The position numbers were made by a program, and so were the translations under genes. A stretch of DNA of 64,000 bases from Antedon mediterranea (Eukaryota; Echinodermata; Crinoidea; Comatulida; Antedonidae): positions 23,654,101 to 23,718,100 of the forward strand of contig NC_092677.1 of assembly GCF_964355755.1 (NCBI RefSeq), in the 5' to 3' direction. Positions 1-8,321 of this stretch are shown one piece after another. The notes beneath the pieces are model-generated. The model did not search any database, was not told where the DNA came from, and was given only the letters and a program-made list of their open reading frames with translations. Position 1 is the first letter of the stretch; each line of letters begins with the position of its first letter.

Positions 1-98
1 TCGAGTTTTGCTTCAATTATCGTTCAAGTCAATTTTATACTTTAGGCCAATTGAAATAAAACAAACTTCTGAGAATGAGAACAAGGTATTTATATGAG

Positions 99-170
99 GC
101 TCGGTTAGCTCAGTTGGTAGCGCAAAAGACTTTTAATCTGAGGTCAAGGGTTAAAGCCCGTTATTCGGCG
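99..170 (+). pseudogene. tRNA-Lys-like, class V (copy 1 unit 1)
   Basis: Class V. Mismatches are T12:C23, A27:A43, A28:G42, G51:G63 and C4:C69. The B box reads GGTTAAAGCCC, so pol III internal promotion should be weak. Anticodon loop CTTTTAA is kept. T5 follows. Confidence 0.6.
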
Positions 171-273
171 TATTCCTTTTTGGCTTCCATTATCGTTCAA
201 GTCAATTTTATACCTTAGGCCAATAGAAGTTAAAAAAAAACGTGTAAGAATGAGAACAAGGTATTTATATGAA

Positions 274-346
274 GCCCGGTTAGCTCAGTTGGTAGAGCAT
301 CAGACTTTTAATCTGAGGGTCAAGGGTTCAAATCCCTTATTGGGCG
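274..346 (+). tRNA. tRNA-Lys(UUU) (copy 1 unit 2)
   Basis: Class K reference sequence for the array: all four stems pair (G5:U68 and G6:U67 are wobbles), discriminator G, T5 terminator. Confidence 0.88.
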
Positions 347-445
347 TATTCGTTTTTGCTTCCATTATCTTTCAAGTCTATTTTATTCTTTAGGCCAATT
401 GAAATAAAAAAACGTCTAAGAATGAGAACAAGATATTTATATGAA

Positions 446-518
446 GCCCGGTTAGCTCAGTTGGTAGAGCATCAGACTTTTAATCTGAGTGTCAAGGGTT
501 CAAGTCCCTTATTGGGCG
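446..518 (+). tRNA. tRNA-Lys(UUU) (copy 1 unit 3)
   Basis: Class K; variable region reads GTGTC instead of GGGTC; T-loop TTCAAGT; T6 terminator. Confidence 0.86.
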
Positions 519-621
519 TATTTGTTTTTTGCTTCCATTATCTTTCAAGTCAATTTTATACTTTAGGCCAATTGAAATTTTAAAAAAAAGTCTAAGAATG
601 AGAACAAGGTATTTATATGAA

Positions 622-694
622 GCCCGGTTAGCCCAGTTGGTGGAGCATCAGACTTTTAATCTGAGGGTCAAGGGTTCAAGTCCCTTAATGGGCG
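622..694 (+). tRNA. tRNA-Lys(UUU)-like, C12 variant (copy 1 unit 4)
   Basis: D-stem GCCC/GAGC gives C12:A23. The 3' acceptor AATGGGC gives G6:A67. D-loop ends GGTG, a change absent from the copy 2 and 3 counterparts. T6. Confidence 0.6.
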
Positions 695-796
695 TATTTG
701 TTTTTTGCTTCCATTATCTTTCAAGTCAATTTTATACTTTAGGCCAATAGAAATTTAAAAAAACGTCTAAGAATGAGAACAATGTATTTATATGAA

Positions 797-869
797 GCCC
801 GGTTACCTCAGTTGGTAGAGCATCAGTCTTTTAATCTGAGGGTAAAGGGTTCAAATCCCTTATTGGGCT
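797..869 (+). tRNA. tRNA-Lys(UUU)-like, C10 variant (copy 1 unit 5)
   Basis: C10:C25 in the D-stem also damages the A box. TCAGT/TCTGA breaks pair 31:39. Discriminator T. Only T4 follows. Confidence 0.55.
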
Positions 870-970
870 TATTCGAGTTTTGCTTCCATTATCGTTCAAG
901 TCAATTTTATACTTTAGGCCAATTGAAATAAAACAAACTTCTAAGAATGAGAACAAGGTATTTATATGAG

Positions 971-1042
971 GCTCGGTTAGCTCAGTTGGTAGCGCAAAAG
1001 ACTTTTAATCTGAGGTCAAGGGTTAAAGCCCGTTATTCGGCG
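971..1042 (+). pseudogene. tRNA-Lys-like, class V (copy 1 unit 6)
   Basis: Class V, directly after a C10 unit. This C10-then-V pairing recurs through the array. Confidence 0.6.
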
Positions 1043-1146
1043 TATTCCTTTTTGGCTTCCATTATCGTTCAAGTCAATTTTATACCTTAGGCCAATAGAA
1101 GTAAAAAAAAAAACGTCTAAGACTGAGAACAAGGTATTTATATGAA

Positions 1147-1218
1147 GCCCGGTTAGTTCAGTTGGTAGAGCATCAGACTTTTAATCTGAGGTCAAGGGTT
1201 AAAGCCCGTTATTGGGCG
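1147..1218 (+). pseudogene. tRNA-Lys-like, K/V hybrid (copy 1 unit 7)
   Basis: The 5' half is K-like apart from GTTC in the D-stem; the 3' half from the variable loop is V-like (one base short, GGTTAAAGCCC). It looks like a gene-conversion hybrid. T6. Confidence 0.55.
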
Positions 1219-1321
1219 TATTCCTTTTTTGCTTCCATTATCGTTCAAGTCAATTTTATTCTTTAGGCCAATAGAAATAAAAAAAAAACGTCTAAGAATG
1301 AGAACAAGATATTTATATGAA

Positions 1322-1394
1322 GCCCGGTTAGCTCAGTTGGTAGAGCATCAGACTTTTAATCTGAGGGTCAAGGGTTCAAGTCCCTTATTGGGCG
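1322..1394 (+). tRNA. tRNA-Lys(UUU) (copy 1 unit 8)
   Basis: Class K with T-loop TTCAAGT, the form seen in vertebrate lysine tRNA; T6. Confidence 0.88.
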
Positions 1395-1497
1395 TATTTG
1401 TTTTTTGCTTCCATTATTTTTCAAGTCAATTTTATACTTTAGGCCAATTGAAATTTAAAAAAAATGTCTAAGAATGAGAACAAGGTAGTTATATGAA

Positions 1498-1570
1498 GCC
1501 CGGTTAGCGCAGTTGGTAGAGCATCAGACGTTTAAACTGAGGGTCAAGGGTTCAAGTCCCTTAATGGGCG
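1498..1570 (+). tRNA. tRNA-Lys(UUU)-like, G33 variant (copy 1 unit 9)
   Basis: The loop CGTTTAA replaces the invariant U33 by G. There are also G12:A23, A31:A39 and G6:A67 mismatches. Probably not usable in translation. T5. Confidence 0.5.
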
Positions 1571-1669
1571 TATTTGTTTTTGCTTCCATTATCTTTCAAG
1601 TCTATTTTATACTTTAGGCCAATTGAAATAAAAAAACGTCTAAGAATGAGAACAAGATATTTATATGAA

Positions 1670-1742
1670 GCCCGGTTAGCTCAGTTGGTAGAGCATCAGA
1701 CTTTTAATCTGAGGGTCAAGGGTTCAAGTCCCTTAATGGGCA
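1670..1742 (+). tRNA. tRNA-Lys(UUU) (copy 1 unit 10)
   Basis: Class K except G6:A67 and discriminator A instead of G; T6. Confidence 0.78.
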
Positions 1743-1846
1743 TATTTGTTTTTTGCTTCCATTATCTTTCAAGTCAATTTTATACTTTAGGCCAATTGAA
1801 ATTTAAAAAAAAACGTCTAAGAATGAGAACAAGGTAGTTATATGAA

Positions 1847-1919
1847 GCCCGGTTACCTCAGTTGGTAGAGCATCAGACTTTTAATCTGAGGGTAAAGGGT
1901 TCAAATCCTTTATTAGGCT
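1847..1919 (+). tRNA. tRNA-Lys(UUU)-like, C10 variant (copy 1 unit 11)
   Basis: C10:C25 plus C4:A69 from ATTAGGC; discriminator T; T4. Confidence 0.5.
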
Positions 1920-2020
1920 TATTCGAGTTTTGCTTCAATTATCGTTCAAGTCAATTTTATACTTTAGGCCAATTGAAATAAAACAAACTTCTGAGAATGA
2001 GAACAAGGTATTTATATGAG

Positions 2021-2092
2021 GCTCGGTTAGCTCAGTTGGTAGCGCAAAAGACTTTTAATCTGAGGTCAAGGGTTAAAGCCCGTTATTCGGCG
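2021..2092 (+). pseudogene. tRNA-Lys-like, class V (copy 1 unit 12)
   Basis: Class V following a C10 unit; T5. Confidence 0.6.
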
Positions 2093-2195
2093 TATTCCTT
2101 TTTGGCTTCCATTATCTTTCAAGTCAATTTTATTCTTTAGGCCAATTGAAATTTAAAAAAAACGTCTAAGAATGAGAACAATGTATTTATATGAA

Positions 2196-2267
2196 GCTCG
2201 GTTAGCTCAGTTGGTAGCGCAAAAGACTTTTAATCTGAGGTCAAGGATTAAAGCCCGTTATTTGGCG
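2196..2267 (+). pseudogene. tRNA-Lys-like, class V variant (copy 1 unit 13)
   Basis: Class V with extra changes: AAGGATTAAAG in the T-arm and TTTGGCG at the 3' end. Upstream spacer is of the K type. Confidence 0.55.
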
Positions 2268-2370
2268 TATTCCTTTTTTGCTCCCATTATCGTTCAAGTC
2301 AATTTTATACTTTAGGCCAATAGAAATAAAAAAAAACCGTCTAAGAATGAGAACAAGGTATTTATATGAA

Positions 2371-2443
2371 GCCCGGTTAGCTCAGTAGGTAGAGCATCAG
2401 ACTTTTAATCTGAGGGTCAAGGGTTCAAATCCCTTATTGGGCG
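2371..2443 (+). tRNA. tRNA-Lys(UUU) (copy 1 unit 14)
   Basis: Class K with D-loop AGTAGGTA; both D-loop Gs are kept; T5. Confidence 0.85.
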
Positions 2444-2543
2444 TATTCGTTTTTGCTTCTATTATCTTTCAAGTCTATTTTATACTTTAGGCCAATTGAA
2501 ATAAAACAAACGTCTAAGAATAAGAACATGGCTTTTATATGAA

Positions 2544-2616
2544 GCCCGGTTAGCTCAGTTGGTAGAGCATCAGACTTTTAATCTGAGGGTCAAGGTTTCA
2601 AGCCCCTTATTGGGCG
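2544..2616 (+). tRNA. tRNA-Lys(UUU) (copy 1 unit 15)
   Basis: K body except T at 53, which removes the conserved G53:C61 pair and alters the B box. Preceding spacer reads AAGAACATGGCTTTTATATG. Confidence 0.7.
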
Positions 2617-2719
2617 TATTTCTTTTTTGCTTCCATTATCTTTGAAGTTAATTTTATACTTTAGGCCAATAAAATTATTAAGAAAAAGTCAAAGAATGAG
2701 AACAAGGTATTTATATGAA

Positions 2720-2792
2720 GCCCGGTTAGCTCAGTTGGTAGAGCATCAGACTTTTAATCTGAGGGCCAAGGGTTCAAATCCCTTATTGGGCG
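2720..2792 (+). tRNA. tRNA-Lys(UUU) (copy 1 unit 16)
   Basis: Class K, variable region GGGCC; T6 after CGTATATG. Confidence 0.85.
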
Positions 2793-2895
2793 TATATGTT
2801 TTTTGCTTCCATTATCTTTGAAGTCAATTTTATACTTTAGGCCAATAGAAATTTAAAAAAAACGTCTAAAAATGAGAACAAGGTATTTATATGAA

Positions 2896-2968
2896 GCCCG
2901 GTTACCTCAGTTGGTAGAGCATCAGACTTTTAATCTGAGGGTAAAGGGTTCAAATCCTTTATTAGGCT
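2896..2968 (+). tRNA. tRNA-Lys(UUU)-like, C10 variant (copy 1 unit 17)
   Basis: Same lesions as unit 11 (C10, A69, discriminator T); T4. Confidence 0.5.
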
Positions 2969-3069
2969 TATTCGAGTTTTGCTTCAATTATCGTTCAAGT
3001 CAATTTTATACTTTAGGCCAATTGAAATAAAACAAACTTCTGAGAATGAGAACAAGGTATTTATATGAG

Positions 3070-3141
3070 GCTCGGTTAGCTCAGTTGGTAGCGCAAAAGA
3101 CTTTTAATCTGAGGTCAAGGGTTAAAGCCCGTTATTCGGCG
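3070..3141 (+). pseudogene. tRNA-Lys-like, class V (copy 1 unit 18)
   Basis: Class V. Last unit before the 24-monomer block that is missing from copy 2. Confidence 0.6.
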
Positions 3142-3244
3142 TATTCCTTTTTGGCTTCCATTATCGTTCAAGTCAATTTTATACCTTAGGCCAATAGAAG
3201 TTAAAAAAAAACGTCTAAGAATGAGAACAAGGTATTTATATGAA

Positions 3245-3317
3245 GCCCGGTTAGCTCAGTTGGTAGAGCATCAGACTTTTAATCTGAGGGTCAAGGGTTC
3301 AAATCCCTTATTGGGCG
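3245..3317 (+). tRNA. tRNA-Lys(UUU) (copy 1 unit 19)
   Basis: Class K, equal to unit 2; T5. Confidence 0.88.
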
Positions 3318-3416
3318 TATTCGTTTTTGCTTCCATTATCTTTCAAGTCTATTTTATTCTTTAGGCCAATTGAAATAAAAAAACGTCTAAGAATGAGAAC
3401 AAGATATTTATATGAA

Positions 3417-3489
3417 GCCCGGTTAGCTCAGTTGGTAGAGCATCAGACTTTTAATCTGAGTGTCAAGGGTTCAAGTCCCTTATTGGGCG
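3417..3489 (+). tRNA. tRNA-Lys(UUU) (copy 1 unit 20)
   Basis: Class K with variable region GTGTC, equal to unit 3; T6. Confidence 0.86.
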
Positions 3490-3592
3490 TATTTGTTTTT
3501 TGCTTCCATTATCTTTCAAGGTAATTTTATACTTTAGGCCAATTGAAATTTAAAAAAAAAGTCTAAGAATGAGAACAAGGTATTTATATGAA

Positions 3593-3665
3593 GCCCGGTT
3601 AGCCCAGTTGGTAGAGCATCAGACTTTTAATCTGAGGGTCAAGGGTTCAAGTCCTTTAATGGGCG
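3593..3665 (+). tRNA. tRNA-Lys(UUU)-like, C12 variant (copy 1 unit 21)
   Basis: C12:A23, G6:A67, and CCTTT in the T-stem (one G:U). Confidence 0.58.
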
Positions 3666-3767
3666 TATTTGTTTTTTGCTTCCATTATCTTTCAAGTCAA
3701 TTTTATACTTTAGGCCAATAGAAATTTAAAAAAACGTCTAAGAATGAGAACAAGGTATTTATATGAA

Positions 3768-3840
3768 GCCCGGTTAGCTCAGTTGGTAGAGCATCAGACT
3801 TTTAATCTGAGGGTCAAGGGTTCAAATCCCTTATTGGGCG
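3768..3840 (+). tRNA. tRNA-Lys(UUU) (copy 1 unit 22)
   Basis: Class K. Starts the local duplication of units 19-21. Confidence 0.88.
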
Positions 3841-3939
3841 TATTCGTTTTTGCTTCCATTATCTTTCAAGTCTATTTTATTCTTTAGGCCAATTGAAATA
3901 AAAAAACGTCTAAGAATGAGAACAAGATATTTATATGAA

Positions 3940-4012
3940 GCCCGGTTAGCTCAGTTGGTAGAGCATCAGACTTTTAATCTGAGTGTCAAGGGTTCAAGTC
4001 CCTTATTGGGCG
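3940..4012 (+). tRNA. tRNA-Lys(UUU) (copy 1 unit 23)
   Basis: Class K, GTGTC variable region; T6. Confidence 0.86.
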
Positions 4013-4115
4013 TATTTGTTTTTTGCTTCCATTATCTTTCAAGGTAATTTTATACTTTAGGCCAATTGAAATTTAAAAAAAAAGTCTAAGAATGAGAACA
4101 AGGTATTTATATGAA

Positions 4116-4188
4116 GCCCGGTTAGCCCAGTTGGTAGAGCATCAGACTTTTAATCTGAGGGTCAAGGGTTCAAGTCCCTTAATGGGCG
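4116..4188 (+). tRNA. tRNA-Lys(UUU)-like, C12 variant (copy 1 unit 24)
   Basis: C12:A23 and G6:A67; T-stem is CCCTT, unlike unit 21. Confidence 0.6.
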
Positions 4189-4290
4189 TATTTGTTTTTT
4201 GCTTCCATTATCTTTCAAGTCAATTTTATACTTTAGGCCAATAGAAATTTAAAAAAACGTCTAAGAATGAGAACAAGGTATTTATATGAA

Positions 4291-4363
4291 GCCCGGTTAC
4301 CTCAGTTGGTAGAGCATCAGTCTTTTAATCTGAGGGTAAAGGGTTCAAATCCCTTATTGGGCT
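4291..4363 (+). tRNA. tRNA-Lys(UUU)-like, C10 variant (copy 1 unit 25)
   Basis: C10, T31 and discriminator T, as in unit 5; T4. Confidence 0.55.
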
Positions 4364-4464
4364 TATTCGAGTTTTGCTTCCATTATCGTTCAAGTCAATT
4401 TTATACTTTAGGCCAATTGAAATAAAACAAACTTCTAAGAATGAGAACAAGGTATTTATATGAG

Positions 4465-4536
4465 GCTCGGTTAGCTCAGTTGGTAGCGCAAAAGACTTTT
4501 AATCTGAGGTCAAGGGTTAAAGCCCGTTATTCGGCG
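4465..4536 (+). pseudogene. tRNA-Lys-like, class V (copy 1 unit 26)
   Basis: Class V, duplicate of unit 6. Confidence 0.6.
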
Positions 4537-4639
4537 TATTCCTTTTTGGCTTCCATTATCGTTCAAGTCAATTTTATACCTTAGGCCAATAGAAGTAAAA
4601 AAAAAACGTCTAAGACTGAGAACAAGGTATTTATATGAA

Positions 4640-4711
4640 GCCCGGTTAGTTCAGTTGGTAGAGCATCAGACTTTTAATCTGAGGTCAAGGGTTAAAGCCC
4701 GTTATTGGGCG
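4640..4711 (+). pseudogene. tRNA-Lys-like, K/V hybrid (copy 1 unit 27)
   Basis: Duplicate of the unit 7 hybrid; upstream block reads AAGACTGAG instead of AAGAATGAG. Confidence 0.55.
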
Positions 4712-4814
4712 TATTCCTTTTTTGCTTCCATTATCGTTCAAGTCAATTTTATTCTTTAGGCCAATAGAAATAAAAAAAAAACGTCTAAGAATGAGAACAA
4801 GATATTTATATGAA

Positions 4815-4887
4815 GCCCGGTTAGCTCAGTTGGTAGAGCATCAGACTTTTAATCTGAGGGTCAAGGGTTCAAGTCCCTTATTGGGCG
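4815..4887 (+). tRNA. tRNA-Lys(UUU) (copy 1 unit 28)
   Basis: Class K, duplicate of unit 8. Confidence 0.88.
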
Positions 4888-4990
4888 TATTTGTTTTTTG
4901 CTTCCATTATTTTTCAAGTCAATTTTATACTTTAGGTTAATTGAAATTTAAAAAAAATGTCTAAGAATGAGAACAAGGTAGTTATATGAA

Positions 4991-5063
4991 GCCCGGTTAG
5001 CGCAGTTGGTAGAGCATCAGACGTTTAAACTGAGGGTCAAGGGTTCAAGTCCCTTAATGGGCG
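4991..5063 (+). tRNA. tRNA-Lys(UUU)-like, G33 variant (copy 1 unit 29)
   Basis: U33 lost, as in unit 9; here a T6 run follows instead of T5. Confidence 0.5.
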
Positions 5064-5167
5064 TATTTGTTTTTTGCTTCCATTATCTTTGAAGTCAATT
5101 TTATACTTTAGGCCAATAGAAATTTTTAAAAAAACGTCTAAGAATGAGAACCAGGTATTTATATGAA

Positions 5168-5240
5168 GCCCGGTTAGCTCAGTTGGTAGAGCATCAGACT
5201 TTTAATCTGAGGGTTAAGGGTTCAAGTCCCTTAATGGGCA
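5168..5240 (+). tRNA. tRNA-Lys(UUU) (copy 1 unit 30)
   Basis: Class K apart from variable region GGGTT, G6:A67 and discriminator A. Confidence 0.75.
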
Positions 5241-5344
5241 TATTTGTTTTTTGCTTCCATTATCTTTCAAGTCAATTTTATACTTTAGGCCAATTGAAAT
5301 TTTAAAAAAAACGTCTAAGAATGAGAACAAGGTAGTTATATGAA

Positions 5345-5417
5345 GCCCGGTTAGCTCAGTTGGTAGAGCATCAGACTTTTAAGCTGAGGGTCAAGGTTTC
5401 AAGTCCCTTATTGGGCG
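5345..5417 (+). tRNA. tRNA-Lys(UUU)-like, G39/T53 variant (copy 1 unit 31)
   Basis: A31:G39 at the top of the anticodon stem and T53 in the T-stem. Confidence 0.6.
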
Positions 5418-5520
5418 TATTTGTTTTTTGCTTCCATTATCTTTCAAGTCAATTTTATACTTTAGGCCAATAAAATTATTAAGAAAAAGTCTAAGAATGA
5501 GAACAAGTTGTTTATATGAA

Positions 5521-5593
5521 GCCCGGTTAGCTCAGTTGGTAGAGCATCAGACTTTTAATCTGAGGGTCAAGGGTTCAAATCCCTTATTGGGCA
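5521..5593 (+). tRNA. tRNA-Lys(UUU) (copy 1 unit 32)
   Basis: Class K with discriminator A; T5; upstream spacer of the AAATTATTAAG type. Confidence 0.8.
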
Positions 5594-5693
5594 TATTCGT
5601 TTTTGCTTCCATTATCTTTCAAGTTTTTTTTATACTTTAGGCCAATTGAAATAAAACAAACGTCTAAGAATAAGAACATGGCTTTTATATGAA

Positions 5694-5766
5694 GCCCGGT
5701 TAGCTCAGTTGGTAGAGCATCAGACTTTTAAACTGAGGGTCAAGGGTTCAAGTCCCTTAATGGGCG
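5694..5766 (+). tRNA. tRNA-Lys(UUU)-like, A39 variant (copy 1 unit 33)
   Basis: A31:A39 and G6:A67 mismatches; otherwise intact. Confidence 0.62.
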
Positions 5767-5869
5767 TATTTGTTTTTTGCTTCCATTATCTTTGAAGTCA
5801 ATTTTATACTTTAGGCCAATTGAAATTTTAAAAAAACGTCTAAGAATGAGAACAAGGTATTTATATGAA

Positions 5870-5942
5870 GCCCGGTTAGCTCAGTTGGTAGAGCATCAGA
5901 CTTTTAATCTGAGGGTCAAGGGTTCAAATCCCTTATTGGGCG
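5870..5942 (+). tRNA. tRNA-Lys(UUU) (copy 1 unit 34)
   Basis: Class K; T6. Confidence 0.88.
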
Positions 5943-6045
5943 TATATGTTTTTTGCTTCCATTATCTTTGAAGTCAATTTTATACTTTAGGCCAATAGAA
6001 ATTTAAAAAAAACGTCTAAGAATGAGAACAAGGTATTTATAAGAA

Positions 6046-6118
6046 GCCCGGTTACCTCAGTTGGTAGAGCATCAGACTTTTAATCTGAGGGTAAAGGGTT
6101 CAAATCCTTTATTGGGCT
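6046..6118 (+). tRNA. tRNA-Lys(UUU)-like, C10 variant (copy 1 unit 35)
   Basis: C10; upstream TATA-like element altered to TTATAAGAA; discriminator T; T4. Confidence 0.55.
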
Positions 6119-6219
6119 TATTCGAGTTTTGCTTCCATTATCGTTCAAGTCAATTTTATACTTTAGGCCAATTGAAATAAAACAAACTTCTGAGAATGAG
6201 AACAAGGTATTTATATGAG

Positions 6220-6291
6220 GCTCGGTTAGCTCAGTTGGTAGCGCAAAAGACTTTTAATCTGAGGTCAAGGGTTAAAGCCCGTTATTCGGCG
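6220..6291 (+). pseudogene. tRNA-Lys-like, class V (copy 1 unit 36)
   Basis: Class V after a C10 unit. Confidence 0.6.
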
Positions 6292-6394
6292 TATTCCTTT
6301 TTGGCTTCCATTATCGTTCAAGTCAATTTTATACCTTAGGCCAATAGAAGTTAAAAAAAAACGTCTAAGAATGAGAACAAGGTATTTATATGAA

Positions 6395-6467
6395 GCCCGG
6401 TTAGCTCAGTTGGTAGAGCATCAGACTTTTAATCTGAGGGTCAAGGGTTCAAATCCCTTATTGGGCG
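6395..6467 (+). tRNA. tRNA-Lys(UUU) (copy 1 unit 37)
   Basis: Class K; T5. Confidence 0.88.
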
Positions 6468-6566
6468 TATTCGTTTTTGCTTCCATTATATTTCAAGTCT
6501 ATTTTATACTTTAGGCCAATTGAAATAAAAAAACGTCTAAGAATGAGAACAAGATATTTATATGAA

Positions 6567-6639
6567 GCTCGGTTAGCTCAGTTGGTAGAGCATCAGACTT
6601 TTAATCTGAGGGTCAAGGGTTCAAGTCCCTTATTGGGCG
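6567..6639 (+). tRNA. tRNA-Lys(UUU) (copy 1 unit 38)
   Basis: Class K with a U3:G70 wobble (GCTCGGT start, but otherwise not class V). Confidence 0.82.
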
Positions 6640-6742
6640 TATTTGTTTTTTGCTTCCATTATCTTTCAAGTCAATTTTATACTTTAGGCCAATTGAAATT
6701 TAAAAAAAATGTCTAAGAATGAGAACAAGGCAGTTCTATGAA

Positions 6743-6815
6743 GCCCGGTTAGCTCAGTTGGTAGAGCATCAGGCTTTTAAACCGAGGGTCAAGGGTTCAA
6801 GTCCCTTATTGGGCG
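6743..6815 (+). tRNA. tRNA-Lys(UUU)-like, no terminator (copy 1 unit 39)
   Basis: TCAGG/ACCGA breaks pairs 29:41 and 31:39. The usual T6 is interrupted (TTTGTTTGTTG), so transcripts may run on. TATA-like element reads CAGTTCTATG. Confidence 0.55.
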
Positions 6816-6919
6816 TATTTGTTTGTTGCTTCCATTATCTTTGAAGTTAATTTTATACTTTAGGCCAATAGAAATTTTTAAGAAAAAGTCAAAGAATGAG
6901 AACAAGTTGTTTATATGAA

Positions 6920-6992
6920 GCCCGGTTAGCTCAGTTGGTAGAGCATCAGACTTTTAATCTGAGGGTCAAGGGTTCAAGTCCCTTATTGGGTG
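6920..6992 (+). tRNA. tRNA-Lys(UUU) (copy 1 unit 40)
   Basis: Class K with a G1:U72 terminal wobble; T6. Confidence 0.8.
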
Positions 6993-7093
6993 TATTGGTT
7001 TTTTGCTTCCATTATCTTTCAAGTCAATTATACTTTAGGCCAATTGAAATTTAAAAAAAATGTCTAAGAATGAGAACAAGGTATTTATATGAA

Positions 7094-7166
7094 GCCCGGT
7101 TAGCACAGTTGGTAGAGCATCAGACTTTTAATCTGAGGGTCAAGGGTTCAAGTCCCTTATTCGGTG
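7094..7166 (+). tRNA. tRNA-Lys(UUU)-like, A12 variant (copy 1 unit 41)
   Basis: A12:A23, C4:C69 and G1:U72. Its spacer TCAATTATAC lacks the usual TTT. Confidence 0.5.
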
Positions 7167-7269
7167 TATTGGTTTTTTGCTTCCATTATCTTTCAAGTCA
7201 ATTTTATACTTTAGGCCAATTGAAATTTAAAAAAAATGTCTAAGAATGAGAACAAGGTAGTTATATGAA

Positions 7270-7342
7270 GCCCGGTTAGCTCAGTTGGTAGAGCATCAGA
7301 CTTTTAAACCGAGGGTCAAGGGTTAAAGTCCTTTAATGGGCG
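7270..7342 (+). tRNA. tRNA-Lys(UUU)-like, degenerate (copy 1 unit 42)
   Basis: ACCGA in the anticodon stem, A56 in the T-loop (TTAAAGT) and G6:A67. Last unit of the block absent from copy 2. Confidence 0.5.
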
Positions 7343-7445
7343 TATTTGTTTTTTGCTTCCATTATCTTTGAAGTCAATTTTATACTTTAGGCCAATAGAA
7401 ATTTAAAAAAAACGTCTACGAATGAGAACAAGGTATTTATATGAA

Positions 7446-7518
7446 GCCCGGTTAGCTCAGTTGGTAGAGCATCAGACTTTTAATCAGAGGGTCAAGGGTT
7501 CAAGTCCCTTATTGGGCG
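7446..7518 (+). tRNA. tRNA-Lys(UUU)-like, A41 variant (copy 1 unit 43)
   Basis: Single A29:A41 mismatch (TCAGA/TCAGA). Upstream CTACGAATGAG is a private marker, found again at 11620. Confidence 0.68.
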
Positions 7519-7621
7519 TATTTGTTTTTTGCTTCCATTATCTTTCAAGTCAATTTGATACTTTAGGCCAATTGAAATTTAAAAAAAACATCTAAGAATG
7601 AGAACAAGGTATTTATATGAA

Positions 7622-7694
7622 GCCCGGTTAGCTCAGTTGGTAGAGCATCAGACTTTTAAGCTGAGGGTCAAGGTTTCAAGTCCCTTATTGGGCG
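7622..7694 (+). tRNA. tRNA-Lys(UUU)-like, G39/T53 variant (copy 1 unit 44)
   Basis: Same lesions as unit 31; followed by T7. Confidence 0.6.
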
Positions 7695-7797
7695 TATTGT
7701 TTTTTTGCTTCCATTATCTTTCAAGTCAATTTTATTCTTTAGGCCAATTGAAATTTAAAAAAAACGTCTAAGAATGAGAACAATGTATTTATATGAA

Positions 7798-7869
7798 GCT
7801 CGGTTAGCTCAGTTGGTAGCGCAAAAGACTTTTAATCTGAGGTCAAGGATTAAAGCCCGTTATTTGGCG
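7798..7869 (+). pseudogene. tRNA-Lys-like, class V variant (copy 1 unit 45)
   Basis: Duplicate of unit 13. Confidence 0.55.
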
Positions 7870-7972
7870 TATTCCTTTTTTGCTCCCATTATCGTTCAAG
7901 TCAATTTTATACTTTAGGCCAATAGAAATAAAAAAAAACCGTCTAAGAATGAGAACAAGGTATTTATATGAA

Positions 7973-8045
7973 GCCCGGTTAGCTCAGTAGGTAGAGCATC
8001 AGACTTTTAATCTGAGGGTCAAGGGTTCAAATCCCTTATTGGGCG
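7973..8045 (+). tRNA. tRNA-Lys(UUU) (copy 1 unit 46)
   Basis: Class K, AGTAGGTA D-loop, duplicate of unit 14. Confidence 0.85.
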
Positions 8046-8145
8046 TATTCGTTTTTGCTTCTATTATCTTTCAAGTCTATTTTATACTTTAGGCCAATTG
8101 AAATAAAACAAACCTCTAAGAATAAGAACATGGCTTTTATATGAA

Positions 8146-8218
8146 GCCCGGTTAGCTCAGTTGGTAGAGCATCAGACTTTTAATCTGAGGGTCAAGGGTT
8201 CAAGCCCCTTATTGGGCG
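8146..8218 (+). tRNA. tRNA-Lys(UUU) (copy 1 unit 47)
   Basis: Class K, T-loop TTCAAGC; unlike unit 15 the T-stem G53 is intact. Confidence 0.85.
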
Positions 8219-8321
8219 TATTTCTTTTTTGCTTCCATTATCTTTGAAGTCAATTTTATACTTTAGGCCAATAGAAATTTAAAAAAAACGTCTAAGAATG
8301 AGAACAAGGTATTTATATGAA

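Noticed and set aside
356-583. Repeated 64-87 codon open frames across the array (ARLAQLVEHQTFNL-type peptides)
   Set aside because: They are the tRNA body read as protein. Starts are TTG, and the frame is conserved only because the monomer is.
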